This document shows, piece after piece, positions 1-7,490 of a stretch of 12,746 nt of DNA (position 1 is its first letter; the number at the start of each line of letters is the position of its first letter). Under the pieces are notes generated by a model, which was not told the DNA's origin, ran no database searches, and saw only the letters and a list, made by a program, of their open reading frames with translations. Origin of the DNA: an uncultured Oscillibacter sp. (lineage in GTDB: Bacteria; Bacillota; Clostridia; Oscillospirales; Oscillospiraceae). A program made the translations under genes and the position numbers. The stretch lies in contig CABSFC010000083.1 in the NCBI GenBank assembly GCA_902476875.1, forward strand, positions 1-12,746. The letters are read 5' to 3'.

Positions 1-884
1 GGGCCGCCCTGCCGGAGGCGCTGTTGGGCCTGCCGGTGACGGCGCTGGGGGACCATGCCCTGACGCCGGGCCGCCGCCCGCCGGAGGGAGAGGAGGTGCT
101 GGTCACCTGCGGCCCTGTGATGGAGGACGCGGCCTGGGACAACGGCGGCCTGGAGGACCTGCGATTGCCGAAGGGTCTGACCCGGGTGGAGGACTACGCC
201 TTTTTCAACTGCGGGAAGCTGAAGACCCTGCGCCTGGGGGACACGGTATGCCACTGGGGCGGCGGGGCGCTGATGAACTGCCGCCGGCTGGACACCTTCC
301 ACCTGACCTGCACCGGACGGGAGGGGGAGCTGCTGGCCTACTTCGCGGACGAGCTGCCCCGGGAGCTGGACGTGACGCTGTACCGGGCAGGGGAGATCGC
401 GGCCCGGCTGATCTTCCCGGAGTACGTGGAGGTCTACGAGGAAAACTGTCCGGCCCACCACTTTGACTACAACATCTACGGCGCGGGCTACGGCTATCAT
501 CACTGCTTCTATCAGAAGAAGCTGAGTCTCAAGACCTACGACGAGCTGTGGCGGCCCATGCTGGCCATGGAGCACGACGGGGACTGCGCCCTGCGGCTGG
601 CCTGGTGGCGGCTGCGGTACCCGACGGAGCTGACGGAGCAGGCGGAGGCGGGCTATCTGGCCCACCTCCGGGCCCACGCGCTGGACGCGGCCCGCTGGCT
701 GCTGGCGGAGCGGGACACGGCGGGCCTGCGGTTTTTGCTGGGGCGCACGGACTGGACCCGGGAGGCTCTGGCGGAGGCCTGCGCCCTGGCAAGGGAGTGG
801 GGAACGCCGGAGGCGATGGCGCTGCTGCTGGAGGAGCGGCACCGACGGTTCCCGGCCGGTCTGGACAAGACCTTTGACCTGTAA
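1..884 (+). CDS. Leucine-rich repeat protein (LRR_5/BspA-like), 5'-truncated
   Basis: The reading frame is open from the first bases (in frame from position 3), and residues before the first possible internal start (TTG at 24) already read as repeat sequence, so the true start lies upstream of the window. Visible repeats follow the BspA-type pattern: a LP..LxGLPVTALGDHAL unit, then LEDLRLPKGLTRVEDYAFFNC, then KLKTLRLGDTV...GALMNCRRLDTFHL. After about 95 residues the repeats give way to a roughly 190-residue alpha-helical, Trp/Leu/Ala/Arg-rich C-terminal region with a Tyr/His-rich stretch (FDYNIYGAGYGYHH) that I do not recognise as a named domain. No signal peptide can be assessed because the N terminus is missing. 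It lies 15 nt before the DUF2201/VWA gene and is almost certainly co-transcribed with it. LRR_5 proteins are usually binding or scaffold modules, so here it may recognise clients or partners for the ATPase system (inference). Confidence 0.8.
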   Translation, partial: AALPEALLGLPVTALGDHALTPGRRPPEGEEVLVTCGPVMEDAAWDNGGLEDLRLPKGLTRVEDYAFFNCGKLKTLRLGDTVCHWGGGALMNCRRLDTFHLTCTGREGELLAYFADELPRELDVTLYRAGEIAARLIFPEYVEVYEENCPAHHFDYNIYGAGYGYHHCFYQKKLSLKTYDELWRPMLAMEHDGDCALRLAWWRLRYPTELTEQAEAGYLAHLRAHALDAARWLLAERDTAGLRFLLGRTDWTREALAEACALAREWGTPEAMALLLEERHRRFPAGLDKTFDL

Positions 885-899
885 AGAAGGAGCGGCTGT

Positions 900-2270
900 A
901 TGGCAAACGAACGCCGGAAAGATTTTTCCGTCATCGGACAGGAGATTTTATTCGCCGCCCGGAACGAGCTGTATATGAACCTGCCCTACCTGGATGTGGC
1001 CCTGTGCGCCCTGCGCTTTCAGCCCGGCGGTGGGGTGACCATGACCCTGGCCACCGACGGCGAGACGCTGTATTACGACGGCGCCTACCTGGCGGAGCGG
1101 TACCTCCGGGGCCGGGTCCTCACCAACCGGGCGTATCTCCACGTTATCTTCCACTGTATGCTCCGCCACCTGGCAAAAAAGAAGGGCAAGGTCCCGGAGC
1201 TGTGGGACCTTGCCTGCGATGTGGCGGTGGAGAGCATTTTGGATGAGCTGAATTACCCCTGTCTCAACGAGGGAATGATCCCCATGAAGCAGAAGTTTTA
1301 CGGCGAGTGCCGCGGGGACATGCCGGTGCTGACCGCCGAGGGCATCTACCGCCGCCTGCTGCGGCTGGATCTGCCGGAGTATGAGCTGGCCCAGCTCCGG
1401 CGCCGGTTCCTGGTGGACGACCACGGCTTGTGGGACCCTGAAAAGCAGGACGACCAGCAACAGTCCCAGCGGCAGGACGAGCGGTGGAAGGACCTGTCGG
1501 AGAAGACCCAGACGGGGATGGAGACGGTCCTGGCGGGACAGGCCACCGGCGGCGAGGCGGTGCTGGAGCAGGTCAGGGTGGCCGTCCGGGACGATGTGGA
1601 CTACCGGGCGTTTCTGCGGCGGTTCGCCGTGCCCCGGGAGGTTTTGGAAGTGGACGGCGACGCCTTTGACTATATCTTCTACACCTACGGCCTGCGGCTC
1701 TACGGCAACATGCCCCTGGTGGAGCCGCCCGAGACCAAGGAGGAGCGGCGCATCGAGGATTTTGTCATCGCCGTGGACACCTCCATGTCCACCTCCGGCG
1801 AGCTGGCGCGGCAGTTCCTGGCCTGTACCTATGCCATTTTGCGCAGCACCGAGACCTTCACCCGCAAGGTGAACATCCGCATTCTTCAGTGCGACGACCA
1901 GGTGCGGTCCGACACCGCCATCCACGATTTGGAGGAGCTACGGGACTATATGGACCGCTTTGAACTGACCGGAGGCAGCGCCACGGACTTCCGCCCGGTG
2001 TTCGAGCATGTGGCGAAGCTGCAAAAGGAAGGGGCCTTTACCAGCCTCCGGGGGCTGATCTACTTCACCGACGGCATGGGTGTCTATCCCCAAAAGCGCC
2101 CGCCCTATGACACGGCGTTTGTGTTCTTGGAGGAGCCGCCCATGTCCGTGAAGTTCCCGCCCTGGGCCATCCGGCTGGTGCTGGACCTGCCGGGGCTGGA
2201 AAAGGCGGTGCGGGAGACGGCGGAGGAGACCCCGGACCTCATCGACCTGGACGAACTTCCCCAACTCTAG
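900..2270 (+). CDS. DUF2201 putative metallopeptidase / VWA-like domain protein
   Basis: 456 residues in two parts. The N-terminal half resembles the DUF2201 putative metallopeptidase-like domain, with H81-VIF-H85 and R89-H90, followed by a helix WDLACDVAVESIL (102-114). The glutamate of a true HExxH motif is replaced (HVIFH), so peptidase activity is doubtful. A Gln/Asp-rich linker lies around 181-200. The C-terminal half is a VWA-like domain with a nearly complete metal-ion-dependent adhesion site: D293-T-S295-M-S297 after a hydrophobic strand, T362-D363 in GGSATDF, and D391-G392 in YFTDG. The ATG at 900 follows AAGAAGGAG at a good distance. The next gene, 13 nt downstream, encodes a MoxR-type AAA+ ATPase. 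MoxR-VWA pairs are known to act as chaperone/remodelling systems (RavA-ViaA, the Cbb/Nor activases), so this is probably the adaptor partner. Cytoplasmic; no signal peptide or membrane helices seen. Confidence 0.87.
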   Translation: MANERRKDFSVIGQEILFAARNELYMNLPYLDVALCALRFQPGGGVTMTLATDGETLYYDGAYLAERYLRGRVLTNRAYLHVIFHCMLRHLAKKKGKVPELWDLACDVAVESILDELNYPCLNEGMIPMKQKFYGECRGDMPVLTAEGIYRRLLRLDLPEYELAQLRRRFLVDDHGLWDPEKQDDQQQSQRQDERWKDLSEKTQTGMETVLAGQATGGEAVLEQVRVAVRDDVDYRAFLRRFAVPREVLEVDGDAFDYIFYTYGLRLYGNMPLVEPPETKEERRIEDFVIAVDTSMSTSGELARQFLACTYAILRSTETFTRKVNIRILQCDDQVRSDTAIHDLEELRDYMDRFELTGGSATDFRPVFEHVAKLQKEGAFTSLRGLIYFTDGMGVYPQKRPPYDTAFVFLEEPPMSVKFPPWAIRLVLDLPGLEKAVRETAEETPDLIDLDELPQL

Positions 2271-2283
2271 GAGGAATGACGAT

Positions 2284-3813
2284 ATGAACATCAAACAGGC
2301 AAAGCAGGAGATCGCCAACACGCTGAAAGCGTATTTGACCCGGGACGCGCTGGGGAACTACCTGATCCCCTCCATCCGCCAGCGGCCCGTGCTGCTGATG
2401 GGCCCTCCGGGCATTGGCAAGACCCAGATCATGGAGCAGATCGCGGCGGAGGAGGGCGTGGGCCTGGTGGCCTACACCATCACCCACCACACCCGCCAGA
2501 GCGCCATCGGCCTGCCCTTTATTGAAAAGCGGACCTACGGCGGGGAGGAGTTCTCCGTCACGGAGTACACCATGAGCGAGATCCTGGCCTCCGTCTACCG
2601 GCTGATGGAGCGGACGGGGCTGAAGGAGGGCATCTTGTTTTTGGACGAGATCAACTGCGTCTCCGAGACCTTAGCGCCCATGATGCTGCAATTTTTGCAG
2701 TGCAAGACCTTCGGCAACCAGCGATTGCCGGAGGGCTGGCTCATCGTGGCGGCGGGCAATCCGCCGGAGTACAACAAGTCCGTCCGGGATTTCGACGTGG
2801 TGACGCTGGACCGGGTGAAGCGCATCGACGTCAGCGAGGACTTCGCCGTCTGGAAGGAATACGCCTATCGAAAGGGCATCCACGGCGCGGTGATCTCCTA
2901 CCTGGACATCAAGAAGGACAATTTCTACCGTGTGGAGACCACAGTGGACGGCCTGCAATTCGCCACCGCCCGGGGCTGGGAGGACCTCAGCGAGCTGATC
3001 TTCGCCTATGAGAAGCTGGGCCTCCGGGTGGACCGGGAGGTGGTGGGGCAGTACATCCAGCTGCCCCGCGTTGCCAAGGACTTCTCCAATTATTTGGAGC
3101 TGTACTACAAATACCAGAGGACCTATCACGTGGACGATATCCTGCGGGGCCAGTGGCAGAACATCACCATGCTGGAGCTGCGGGAGGCACCCTTTGACGA
3201 AAAGCTGTCCGTCATGGGTCTGATGCTGTCCCGTCTGGCGGAGGCGGCCCGGGAGACCCGGCGGCAGGACGCCCTGGCCACGGTCCTCCACGCCGCCCTG
3301 ACGGAGTTCAAGGCCAAGATCGCCGACGCGGACCCCCAGGCGGTGCTGGCCCAGCTGGTGTGGCAGCGCCAGACCAGGCTGAAACAGGCCAAAGAGGCCG
3401 GCCAGCTGGCCAAAGAGACCCGGGACCTGGGCCAGCGGGAGATCAATGCTCTGGAGGACTACCGCCAGCGCCTCCAGCGGGAGGATATCGCCGCCCCGGA
3501 TGCCATGAACGCCGTGCGGGAGTGGTTCGGTTCCGAGGTGGAGCGGCGCGGGGCCCTGGGGACGGAGACCAGGGCGCGGTTCGACAACGCCTTCCGCTTT
3601 CTGGAGCAGACCTTCGGCCAGGACCAGGAGCTGGTGATCTTCGTAACAGAGGTCACTGCCGGATACGATACCTCCTGGTTTGTGGAGAACTTCGGCTGTG
3701 ACGCCTACTTCCGGCACAACAGGGAGCTGCTGTTTGACGACACCCGGCACCGCATCCGGGAGGAGATCGCCGCGGCAAAAGCGGCGGAAAGAGAGGGAGA
3801 GAGCCATGTGTGA
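2284..3813 (+). CDS. MoxR-type AAA+ ATPase
   Basis: 509 residues. Walker A is G40-PPGIGKT-47, Walker B is ILFLDEIN (D121, E122), the sensor-1 asparagine is N159 in AAGNP, and a likely arginine finger is R177 in the LDRVKR segment. This order and the DEIN box are typical of the MoxR/RavA branch of AAA+ proteins. After the ATPase core the protein continues about 200 residues further than a minimal MoxR: a charged, Gln/Glu/Lys-rich, probably coiled helical region (about 360-400), then a distinctive C-terminal segment with the motif DTSWFVENFGCDAYFRHN (462-479). The ATG follows an AGGAGG that overlaps the stop codon of the VWA gene, implying coupled expression. Its end overlaps the NifU-like gene by 8 nt. 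The expected role is ATP-driven remodelling of client proteins together with the adjacent VWA protein; the client is not evident from the sequence. Confidence 0.9.
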   Translation: MNIKQAKQEIANTLKAYLTRDALGNYLIPSIRQRPVLLMGPPGIGKTQIMEQIAAEEGVGLVAYTITHHTRQSAIGLPFIEKRTYGGEEFSVTEYTMSEILASVYRLMERTGLKEGILFLDEINCVSETLAPMMLQFLQCKTFGNQRLPEGWLIVAAGNPPEYNKSVRDFDVVTLDRVKRIDVSEDFAVWKEYAYRKGIHGAVISYLDIKKDNFYRVETTVDGLQFATARGWEDLSELIFAYEKLGLRVDREVVGQYIQLPRVAKDFSNYLELYYKYQRTYHVDDILRGQWQNITMLELREAPFDEKLSVMGLMLSRLAEAARETRRQDALATVLHAALTEFKAKIADADPQAVLAQLVWQRQTRLKQAKEAGQLAKETRDLGQREINALEDYRQRLQREDIAAPDAMNAVREWFGSEVERRGALGTETRARFDNAFRFLEQTFGQDQELVIFVTEVTAGYDTSWFVENFGCDAYFRHNRELLFDDTRHRIREEIAAAKAAEREGESHV

Positions 3814-4099
3814 CGATTTGAAGCGCATTGAAGCCGTTCTGGATGAGAAGGTCCGTCCCGCTTTGCGGGCCCACGGCGGCGAGATCGAGATCGACCGTCT
3901 GGAAGATCGGGTTTTGTATGTGAAGCTGCTGGGCCAGTGCGCCGGGTGCCCCTCGGCGGATTTGACCAACGAGACCATCGTGGAGGCGGAGCTGACGGCG
4001 GCCCTGCCGGAGCTGGTGCGGAAAGTCTCGGTAGTGCAGACCGTCAGCGACGAGCTGTGGGAGCAGGCCAAGCGGCTCCTGCGGGACCACCATCTGTAA
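3806..4099 (+). CDS. NifU-like Fe-S cluster scaffold (NifU C-terminal domain)
   Basis: 97 residues forming a single NifU C-terminal domain. The hallmarks are RPALRAHGGEIE (17-28), a beta-rich stretch LYVKLLGQ, and the cluster-binding C45-AG-C48-PSADLT motif. Stand-alone proteins of this type carry or transfer [4Fe-4S] clusters to apo-proteins (family knowledge). The ATG at 3806 lies inside the last codons of the ATPase gene (ATGTGTGA overlap of 8 nt) and is preceded by GAGGGAGAGAG, so translation is probably coupled. The frame stays open upstream, but those residues do not match the family and lie entirely within the ATPase gene, so the internal ATG is preferred. Placement inside a MoxR-VWA operon is suggestive, because RavA-ViaA in Escherichia coli has been linked to Fe-S enzymes. 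A role in loading clusters onto the same client proteins is inference. Confidence 0.93.
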   Translation: MCDDLKRIEAVLDEKVRPALRAHGGEIEIDRLEDRVLYVKLLGQCAGCPSADLTNETIVEAELTAALPELVRKVSVVQTVSDELWEQAKRLLRDHHL

Positions 4100-4112
4100 A
4101 GGAGGAAGAGCC

Positions 4113-4994
4113 ATGGAACTGACCCTGCGGAAAAACGGCCTGACCGCCCGGGTGGAGACCCTGGGCGGCGAGCTGGTGTCCTTCCGGGACCGGCGGGGCA
4201 CGGAATACATCTGGAACGGCGACCCGGCCTACTGGTCCGGGCGGAACCCGGTGCTGTTTCCCATCGTGGGCGGTCTGAAGGACGGCAGGGTGGACATCGG
4301 CGGAAAGCCCTTCGCAATGGCCCGCCACGGCTTTGCCCGCCGGAGCCGGTTCGCGGTGGCGGAACAGGGAGAGGACTTTGTGGAATTTGAACTGCGGGAG
4401 AGCGCGGAGACGCTGCGGCAGTATCCCTTCCCGTTCTCCCTGAAGGTCCGGCACCAGCTGCTGGAGGACGGTTTCTCCACCCGCTTCACCGTCGCCAACA
4501 CCGGCGAAGCCCCCATGCCCTTCTGCATCGGCGCCCACACGGCGTTCCGGTGCCCGCTGGCGGCGGAGGAGCGGTTCGAGGACTACCGGCTGGTGTTCGA
4601 CCGGAAGGAGGACGCCGTGTCCATCCTGCCGGGCGAGGACGGCTGTCTGCAAAGCGGCGCGGCGGGCATCCCCCTGGACCACACGGACACCATCGAACTG
4701 GACCACGCCGTGTTCGACCGGGTGGACACTCTGATCTACCAGGGCCTGCGCTCCAAAACCGTCCGCCTGTGCCACAAGGACACGGGCCGGGGCGTCCGGG
4801 TGGACTTTTCCCAGTTCCCCATGGTGGCCTTCTGGACCGTGCCCGGGAAAAGCGCCCCCTACATCTGCATCGAGCCCTGGCAGGGCTGCGCCGCCTTCGA
4901 CAACGAGAGCGGGAGGTTTGAGGACAAGCCCTGGTGCGTGACCCTGGCGCCGGGAGAGAGCAGGGAACAGGAATATACCGTGGAACTGTTGTAA
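4113..4994 (+). CDS. Aldose 1-epimerase family protein (LacX/GalM-like)
   Basis: 293 residues, the usual length for LacX/YihR-type aldose-1-epimerase-like proteins. Family hallmarks in order are EYIWNGDPAYW (31-41), RNPVLFPIVGGL (45-55), RHGFAR with H72, FCIGAHTAF with the second conserved H142, and IEPWQG with E254. H142 and E254 correspond to the general acid/base pair of mutarotases, so the protein looks catalytically competent. Mutarotases interconvert alpha and beta anomers of hexoses; the exact sugar for the LacX branch is not known from sequence. The ATG at 4113 follows GGAGG by 7 nt and lies 13 nt after the NifU-like gene, so it is the last gene of the unit, which ends at the terminator at 5052-5081. 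No functional link to the other members of the operon is obvious, and it may simply be a passenger. Confidence 0.9.
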   Translation: MELTLRKNGLTARVETLGGELVSFRDRRGTEYIWNGDPAYWSGRNPVLFPIVGGLKDGRVDIGGKPFAMARHGFARRSRFAVAEQGEDFVEFELRESAETLRQYPFPFSLKVRHQLLEDGFSTRFTVANTGEAPMPFCIGAHTAFRCPLAAEERFEDYRLVFDRKEDAVSILPGEDGCLQSGAAGIPLDHTDTIELDHAVFDRVDTLIYQGLRSKTVRLCHKDTGRGVRVDFSQFPMVAFWTVPGKSAPYICIEPWQGCAAFDNESGRFEDKPWCVTLAPGESREQEYTVELL

Positions 4995-5051
4995 GACGCG
5001 CTGGAGATGACCAGACAGTCAGCGACAGGCTGCGGACAGTCCTTAAAAAAG

Positions 5052-5081
5052 AGAACGGGGAGACATATGTCTCCCCGTTCT
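5052..5081. terminator. Bidirectional rho-independent terminator
   Basis: A perfect palindrome with 15-base arms (AGAACGGGGAGACAT and its reverse complement). On the plus strand it is followed by GTGTTTTGTTAT and ends the five-gene unit. On the minus strand it is followed by CTTTTTT and ends the htpG-membrane protein unit. The two flanking genes converge on it. Confidence 0.92.
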
Positions 5082-5118
5082 GTGTTTTGTTATAGGGAAA
5101 AAGTGGACAGTGAAGAGC

Positions 5119-5385
5119 TTATTTTCCGAATCCGGGAGCAAGCAGCCATTTTCCATAGATTCCACAAAGCCCCAGGCAGAGCGGATACAGGAACCATCCG
5201 GGGAAAAGCGGGAGGAAATAAGGCGCGGCAAACTGCAGGACACTATGAGAAAAAAGAGTGAGCCCGATAAAAGACGCCATTCCAAAAATCTTGCACGAAC
5301 TTCTGTCCGCTCTGTGTTTACGAAACAGCAAATAACTGTATCCGAATATGGCGGCCCCAAAAAGCAGACAAATGAGATTTAACAT
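5119..5385 (-). CDS. Small hydrophobic membrane protein downstream of htpG
   Basis: 88 residues, not recognised as a named family. Three hydrophobic segments are visible: about 2-20 (LNLICLLFGAAIFGYSYLLF), about 34-54 (from IFGMASFIGLTLF onward) and about 58-80 (LFPGWFLYPLCLGLCGIYG). They are separated by a basic loop (RKHRADRSSCK), consistent with an integral inner-membrane protein. The ATG is preceded by AAAGGGAGG eight bases upstream, an excellent ribosome binding site, and this is the main argument that the gene is real. It starts 39 nt after the htpG stop on the same strand and is followed by a strong terminator, so it is probably transcribed with htpG. Its base composition is visibly less GC-rich than its neighbours, which may indicate weak constraint or recent gain. 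Function unknown. Confidence 0.7.
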   Translation of the reverse strand: MLNLICLLFGAAIFGYSYLLFRKHRADRSSCKIFGMASFIGLTLFSHSVLQFAAPYFLPLFPGWFLYPLCLGLCGIYGKWLLAPGFGK

Positions 5386-5424
5386 CGGAAACCTCCCTTT
5401 GCGCAGCCGCTGGCGGCGAAAAAT

Positions 5425-7308
5425 TTATTTCATCAGCTCGCACACCAGATCGGTGTAGCCGGAGGGATCGTCCAGAGGCAATCCCGCGATCAGCAGGGCC
5501 TGGTCGTACAGGAGCGTGGCGTACTTCTTCGCCTTTTCCGGGTCCTCCGTGACGGCGGCCTCCAGGGCCTGGAAAGCGGGGTGCTCCACGTTCAGCTCCA
5601 GGATGCGGTCGGCCTTGATCCCGGAATCCGGCTGGACGGACTGGAAGTACTTCTCCATCTCAAAGCTCAATCCCTCTCCGGCGGTCAGGCACACGGGGTG
5701 GGACTTCAGCCGGGCGCTGGCCTTGACCTCCTTCACCTGCTGGCCCAGGGTCTCCTTCACGAAGTCGAAGACGGACTTGTGGGCGTCGGCGGCCTCCTCG
5801 GCCTTTTCCTTGGCGCCCTCCTCGATCTCCTGGTCCAGCACGGAGCGGAACTCCTTGTCCTTGTAAGCGTGGAGGACCTGGGCGACGAACTCGTCCACCT
5901 CCTCGGTAAAGTACAGGATTTCAAAGCCCTTGTCCTTCAGCAGCTCCGTCTGGGGCAGCCTGTCGATCTTCTCCGCCGTCTCGCCGGAGGCGTAGTAGAT
6001 ATACTTCTGCTCCTCCTGCATCCGGCCCACGTACTCCTCCAGAGTGACGGGCTTTTTCTCCGTGGAGGACCAGAACAGCAGCAGGTCCTGGAGCAGGTCT
6101 TTGTGGGCGCCGTACTCACCCACCACGCCGTATTTCAGCTGGCGGCCGAAGTTCTTCCAGAAGGTCTCATAGGCCTCCCGGTCGTCCTTCAGCATCTTGG
6201 AAAGCTCGCTCTTGATCTTCTTCTCCAGATTGGCGGCGATGACCTTCAGCTGCCGGTCGTGCTGCAGCAGCTCCCGGGAGATGTTCAGGCTCAGGTCCGG
6301 GGAGTCCACCACGCCCCGGACGAAGCGGAAGTGCTCCGGCAGCAGGTCGGCGCACTTGTCCATGATCAGCACGCCGTTGGAGTAGAGCTGGAGGCCCTTC
6401 TCGTACTCCTTGGTGTAGTAGTCAAAGGGCGTGGCGCCGGGGATGAACAGCAGGGCCTTGTAGGTCACCGCGCCCTCGGCGGACACCACGATCACCCGCT
6501 GGGGGTCGGTGTAGTCGTGGAACTTGTCCCGGTAGAACTTGTTGTACTCCTCCGGCTTCACGCTGGACTTCCGGCGCTGCCAGATGGGCACCATGGAGTT
6601 CAGGGTTTCCACTTCCGTGTAGGTCTCATACTCCGGCTTGTCGTCGGGGGAGCCCGCCTTCTTCCGGGTCTTGCTGACCTCCATGCGGATGGGGAAGCGG
6701 ATGTAGTCGGAGTACTTCCGCACCAGCTCCTGCAGCCGCCAGGACTCCAGAAACTCGCCGTACTTCTCGTCGTCGGTGTCGGGCTTGATGTGCATGATGA
6801 TGTCGGTGCCCACGGACTCCTTCTCGCACTCCGTGATGGTGTAGCCGTCGGCACCGGAGGACTGCCACATGTAGGCGGTGTCGGAGCCGTATTTCTTCGT
6901 CACCACGGTGATGTGGTCGGAGACCATAAAGGCGGAGTAGAAGCCCACGCCGAACTGGCCGATGACGTCGGTGTCCTTGGCGTCGTCCCCTACCTCCTGT
7001 TTGAACTTGTAGGAGCCGGAGGAGGCGATGACGCCCAGGTTGTTCTCCAGGTCCGCCTTGTCCATGCCGATGCCGTTGTCGGACACGGTCAGCAGGCGGC
7101 CCTCCTTGTCCACCGTCAGCTCGATCTTGAAGTCCTTCCGGTTCAGGCCGACGGTGTCGTCGGTCAGCGCCTGGTAGCACAGCTTGTCGCAGGCGTCGCT
7201 GGCGTTGGAGATGATCTCCCGCAGGAAGATCTCCTTGTGGGTGTAGATGGAGTTGATCATCAGGTCCAGCAGCCGTTTGGATTCCGCTTTGAATTGTTTT
7301 TTTGCCAT
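5425..7308 (-). CDS. htpG: Molecular chaperone HtpG (bacterial Hsp90)
   Basis: 627 residues from the ATG at 7308. The N-terminal GHKL ATPase domain is intact: FLREIISNASDA with E31 and N35, VSDNGIGM with D77, the lid LGVIASSGS (91-99), and GQFGVGFYSAFMVSD (117-131). The middle domain holds the conserved NISRELLQHDRQL, with its catalytic-loop arginine, and the C-terminal dimerisation region is complete; the length is normal for HtpG. HtpG is a cytosolic ATP-dependent dimeric chaperone for stress-labile clients. A GTG at 7320 would add four residues, but AAGGAAG at 7320-7326 would then overlap or abut that start; it is 11 nt from the ATG, so the ATG is chosen. No CIRCE repeat (TTAGCACTC/GAGTGCTAA) is present upstream, so HrcA control is unlikely. 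A small membrane-protein gene follows 39 nt downstream. Confidence 0.98.
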   Translation of the reverse strand: MAKKQFKAESKRLLDLMINSIYTHKEIFLREIISNASDACDKLCYQALTDDTVGLNRKDFKIELTVDKEGRLLTVSDNGIGMDKADLENNLGVIASSGSYKFKQEVGDDAKDTDVIGQFGVGFYSAFMVSDHITVVTKKYGSDTAYMWQSSGADGYTITECEKESVGTDIIMHIKPDTDDEKYGEFLESWRLQELVRKYSDYIRFPIRMEVSKTRKKAGSPDDKPEYETYTEVETLNSMVPIWQRRKSSVKPEEYNKFYRDKFHDYTDPQRVIVVSAEGAVTYKALLFIPGATPFDYYTKEYEKGLQLYSNGVLIMDKCADLLPEHFRFVRGVVDSPDLSLNISRELLQHDRQLKVIAANLEKKIKSELSKMLKDDREAYETFWKNFGRQLKYGVVGEYGAHKDLLQDLLLFWSSTEKKPVTLEEYVGRMQEEQKYIYYASGETAEKIDRLPQTELLKDKGFEILYFTEEVDEFVAQVLHAYKDKEFRSVLDQEIEEGAKEKAEEAADAHKSVFDFVKETLGQQVKEVKASARLKSHPVCLTAGEGLSFEMEKYFQSVQPDSGIKADRILELNVEHPAFQALEAAVTEDPEKAKKYATLLYDQALLIAGLPLDDPSGYTDLVCELMK

Positions 7309-7355
7309 GGATGGGTACACTTCCTTCGTTTTATTTTTTTACAACGTATAAATAT

Positions 7356-7385
7356 AGCATACCAGTTTCCGGAAATAAATGACCA
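7356..7385 (-). promoter_or_regulatory. Candidate htpG promoter with TTTCCGGAAA palindrome
   Basis: On the minus strand TGGTCA (7385-7380) is followed 18 bp later by TATGCT (7361-7356), which is preceded by TGG, giving an extended -10 element (TGnTATGCT). The spacer contains the 10-bp perfect palindrome TTTCCGGAAA (7366-7375), a possible regulator site. The predicted start is about 40 nt before the htpG ATG. The -35 match is weak. Confidence 0.45.
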
Positions 7386-7410
7386 TTTTGTAAATTTCGA
7401 CGTCAGGTGG

Positions 7411-7439
7411 TTGTCTGGCGGCGGATTTGCGAGTAAAAT
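7411..7439 (+). promoter_or_regulatory. Candidate promoter of the zinc-ribbon membrane protein gene
   Basis: TTGTCT (7411-7416) and TAAAAT (7434-7439) are separated by exactly 17 bp, a good sigma-A match (4/6 and 5/6). The ATG of the downstream gene is about 50 nt further on. A second TAAAAT at 7444-7449 is an alternative -10. It lies divergent from the htpG promoter in the same short intergenic region. Confidence 0.55.
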
Positions 7440-7490
7440 ATGCTAAAATCAAATTCGACGCGCAGGCGCCGAAAAAAGGAGTTCGGATAT

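Noticed and set aside
948..1925. A 325-codon open frame on the minus strand opposite the VWA gene
   Set aside because: Low-complexity His/Gly/Leu/Val composition from the reverse strand of a well-supported coding region.
2671..4317. A 548-codon open frame on the minus strand opposite the ATPase and NifU-like genes
   Set aside because: Antisense shadow spanning three real genes; no motif, and the N-terminal part is Arg/Pro/Ser-rich noise.
5007..5382. Short plus-strand frames between the epimerase gene and htpG (5007-5261, 5110-5382)
   Set aside because: They run through the terminator or lie antisense to the small membrane protein gene, which has a far better ribosome binding site and protein-like hydrophobic pattern.
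5581..7446. A 621-codon open frame on the plus strand opposite htpG
   Set aside because: Composition is dominated by Leu, Val, Gly and His in low-complexity runs, as expected from the antisense of a G/C-ending codon gene. It has no domain signature, and htpG on the other strand is unambiguous.
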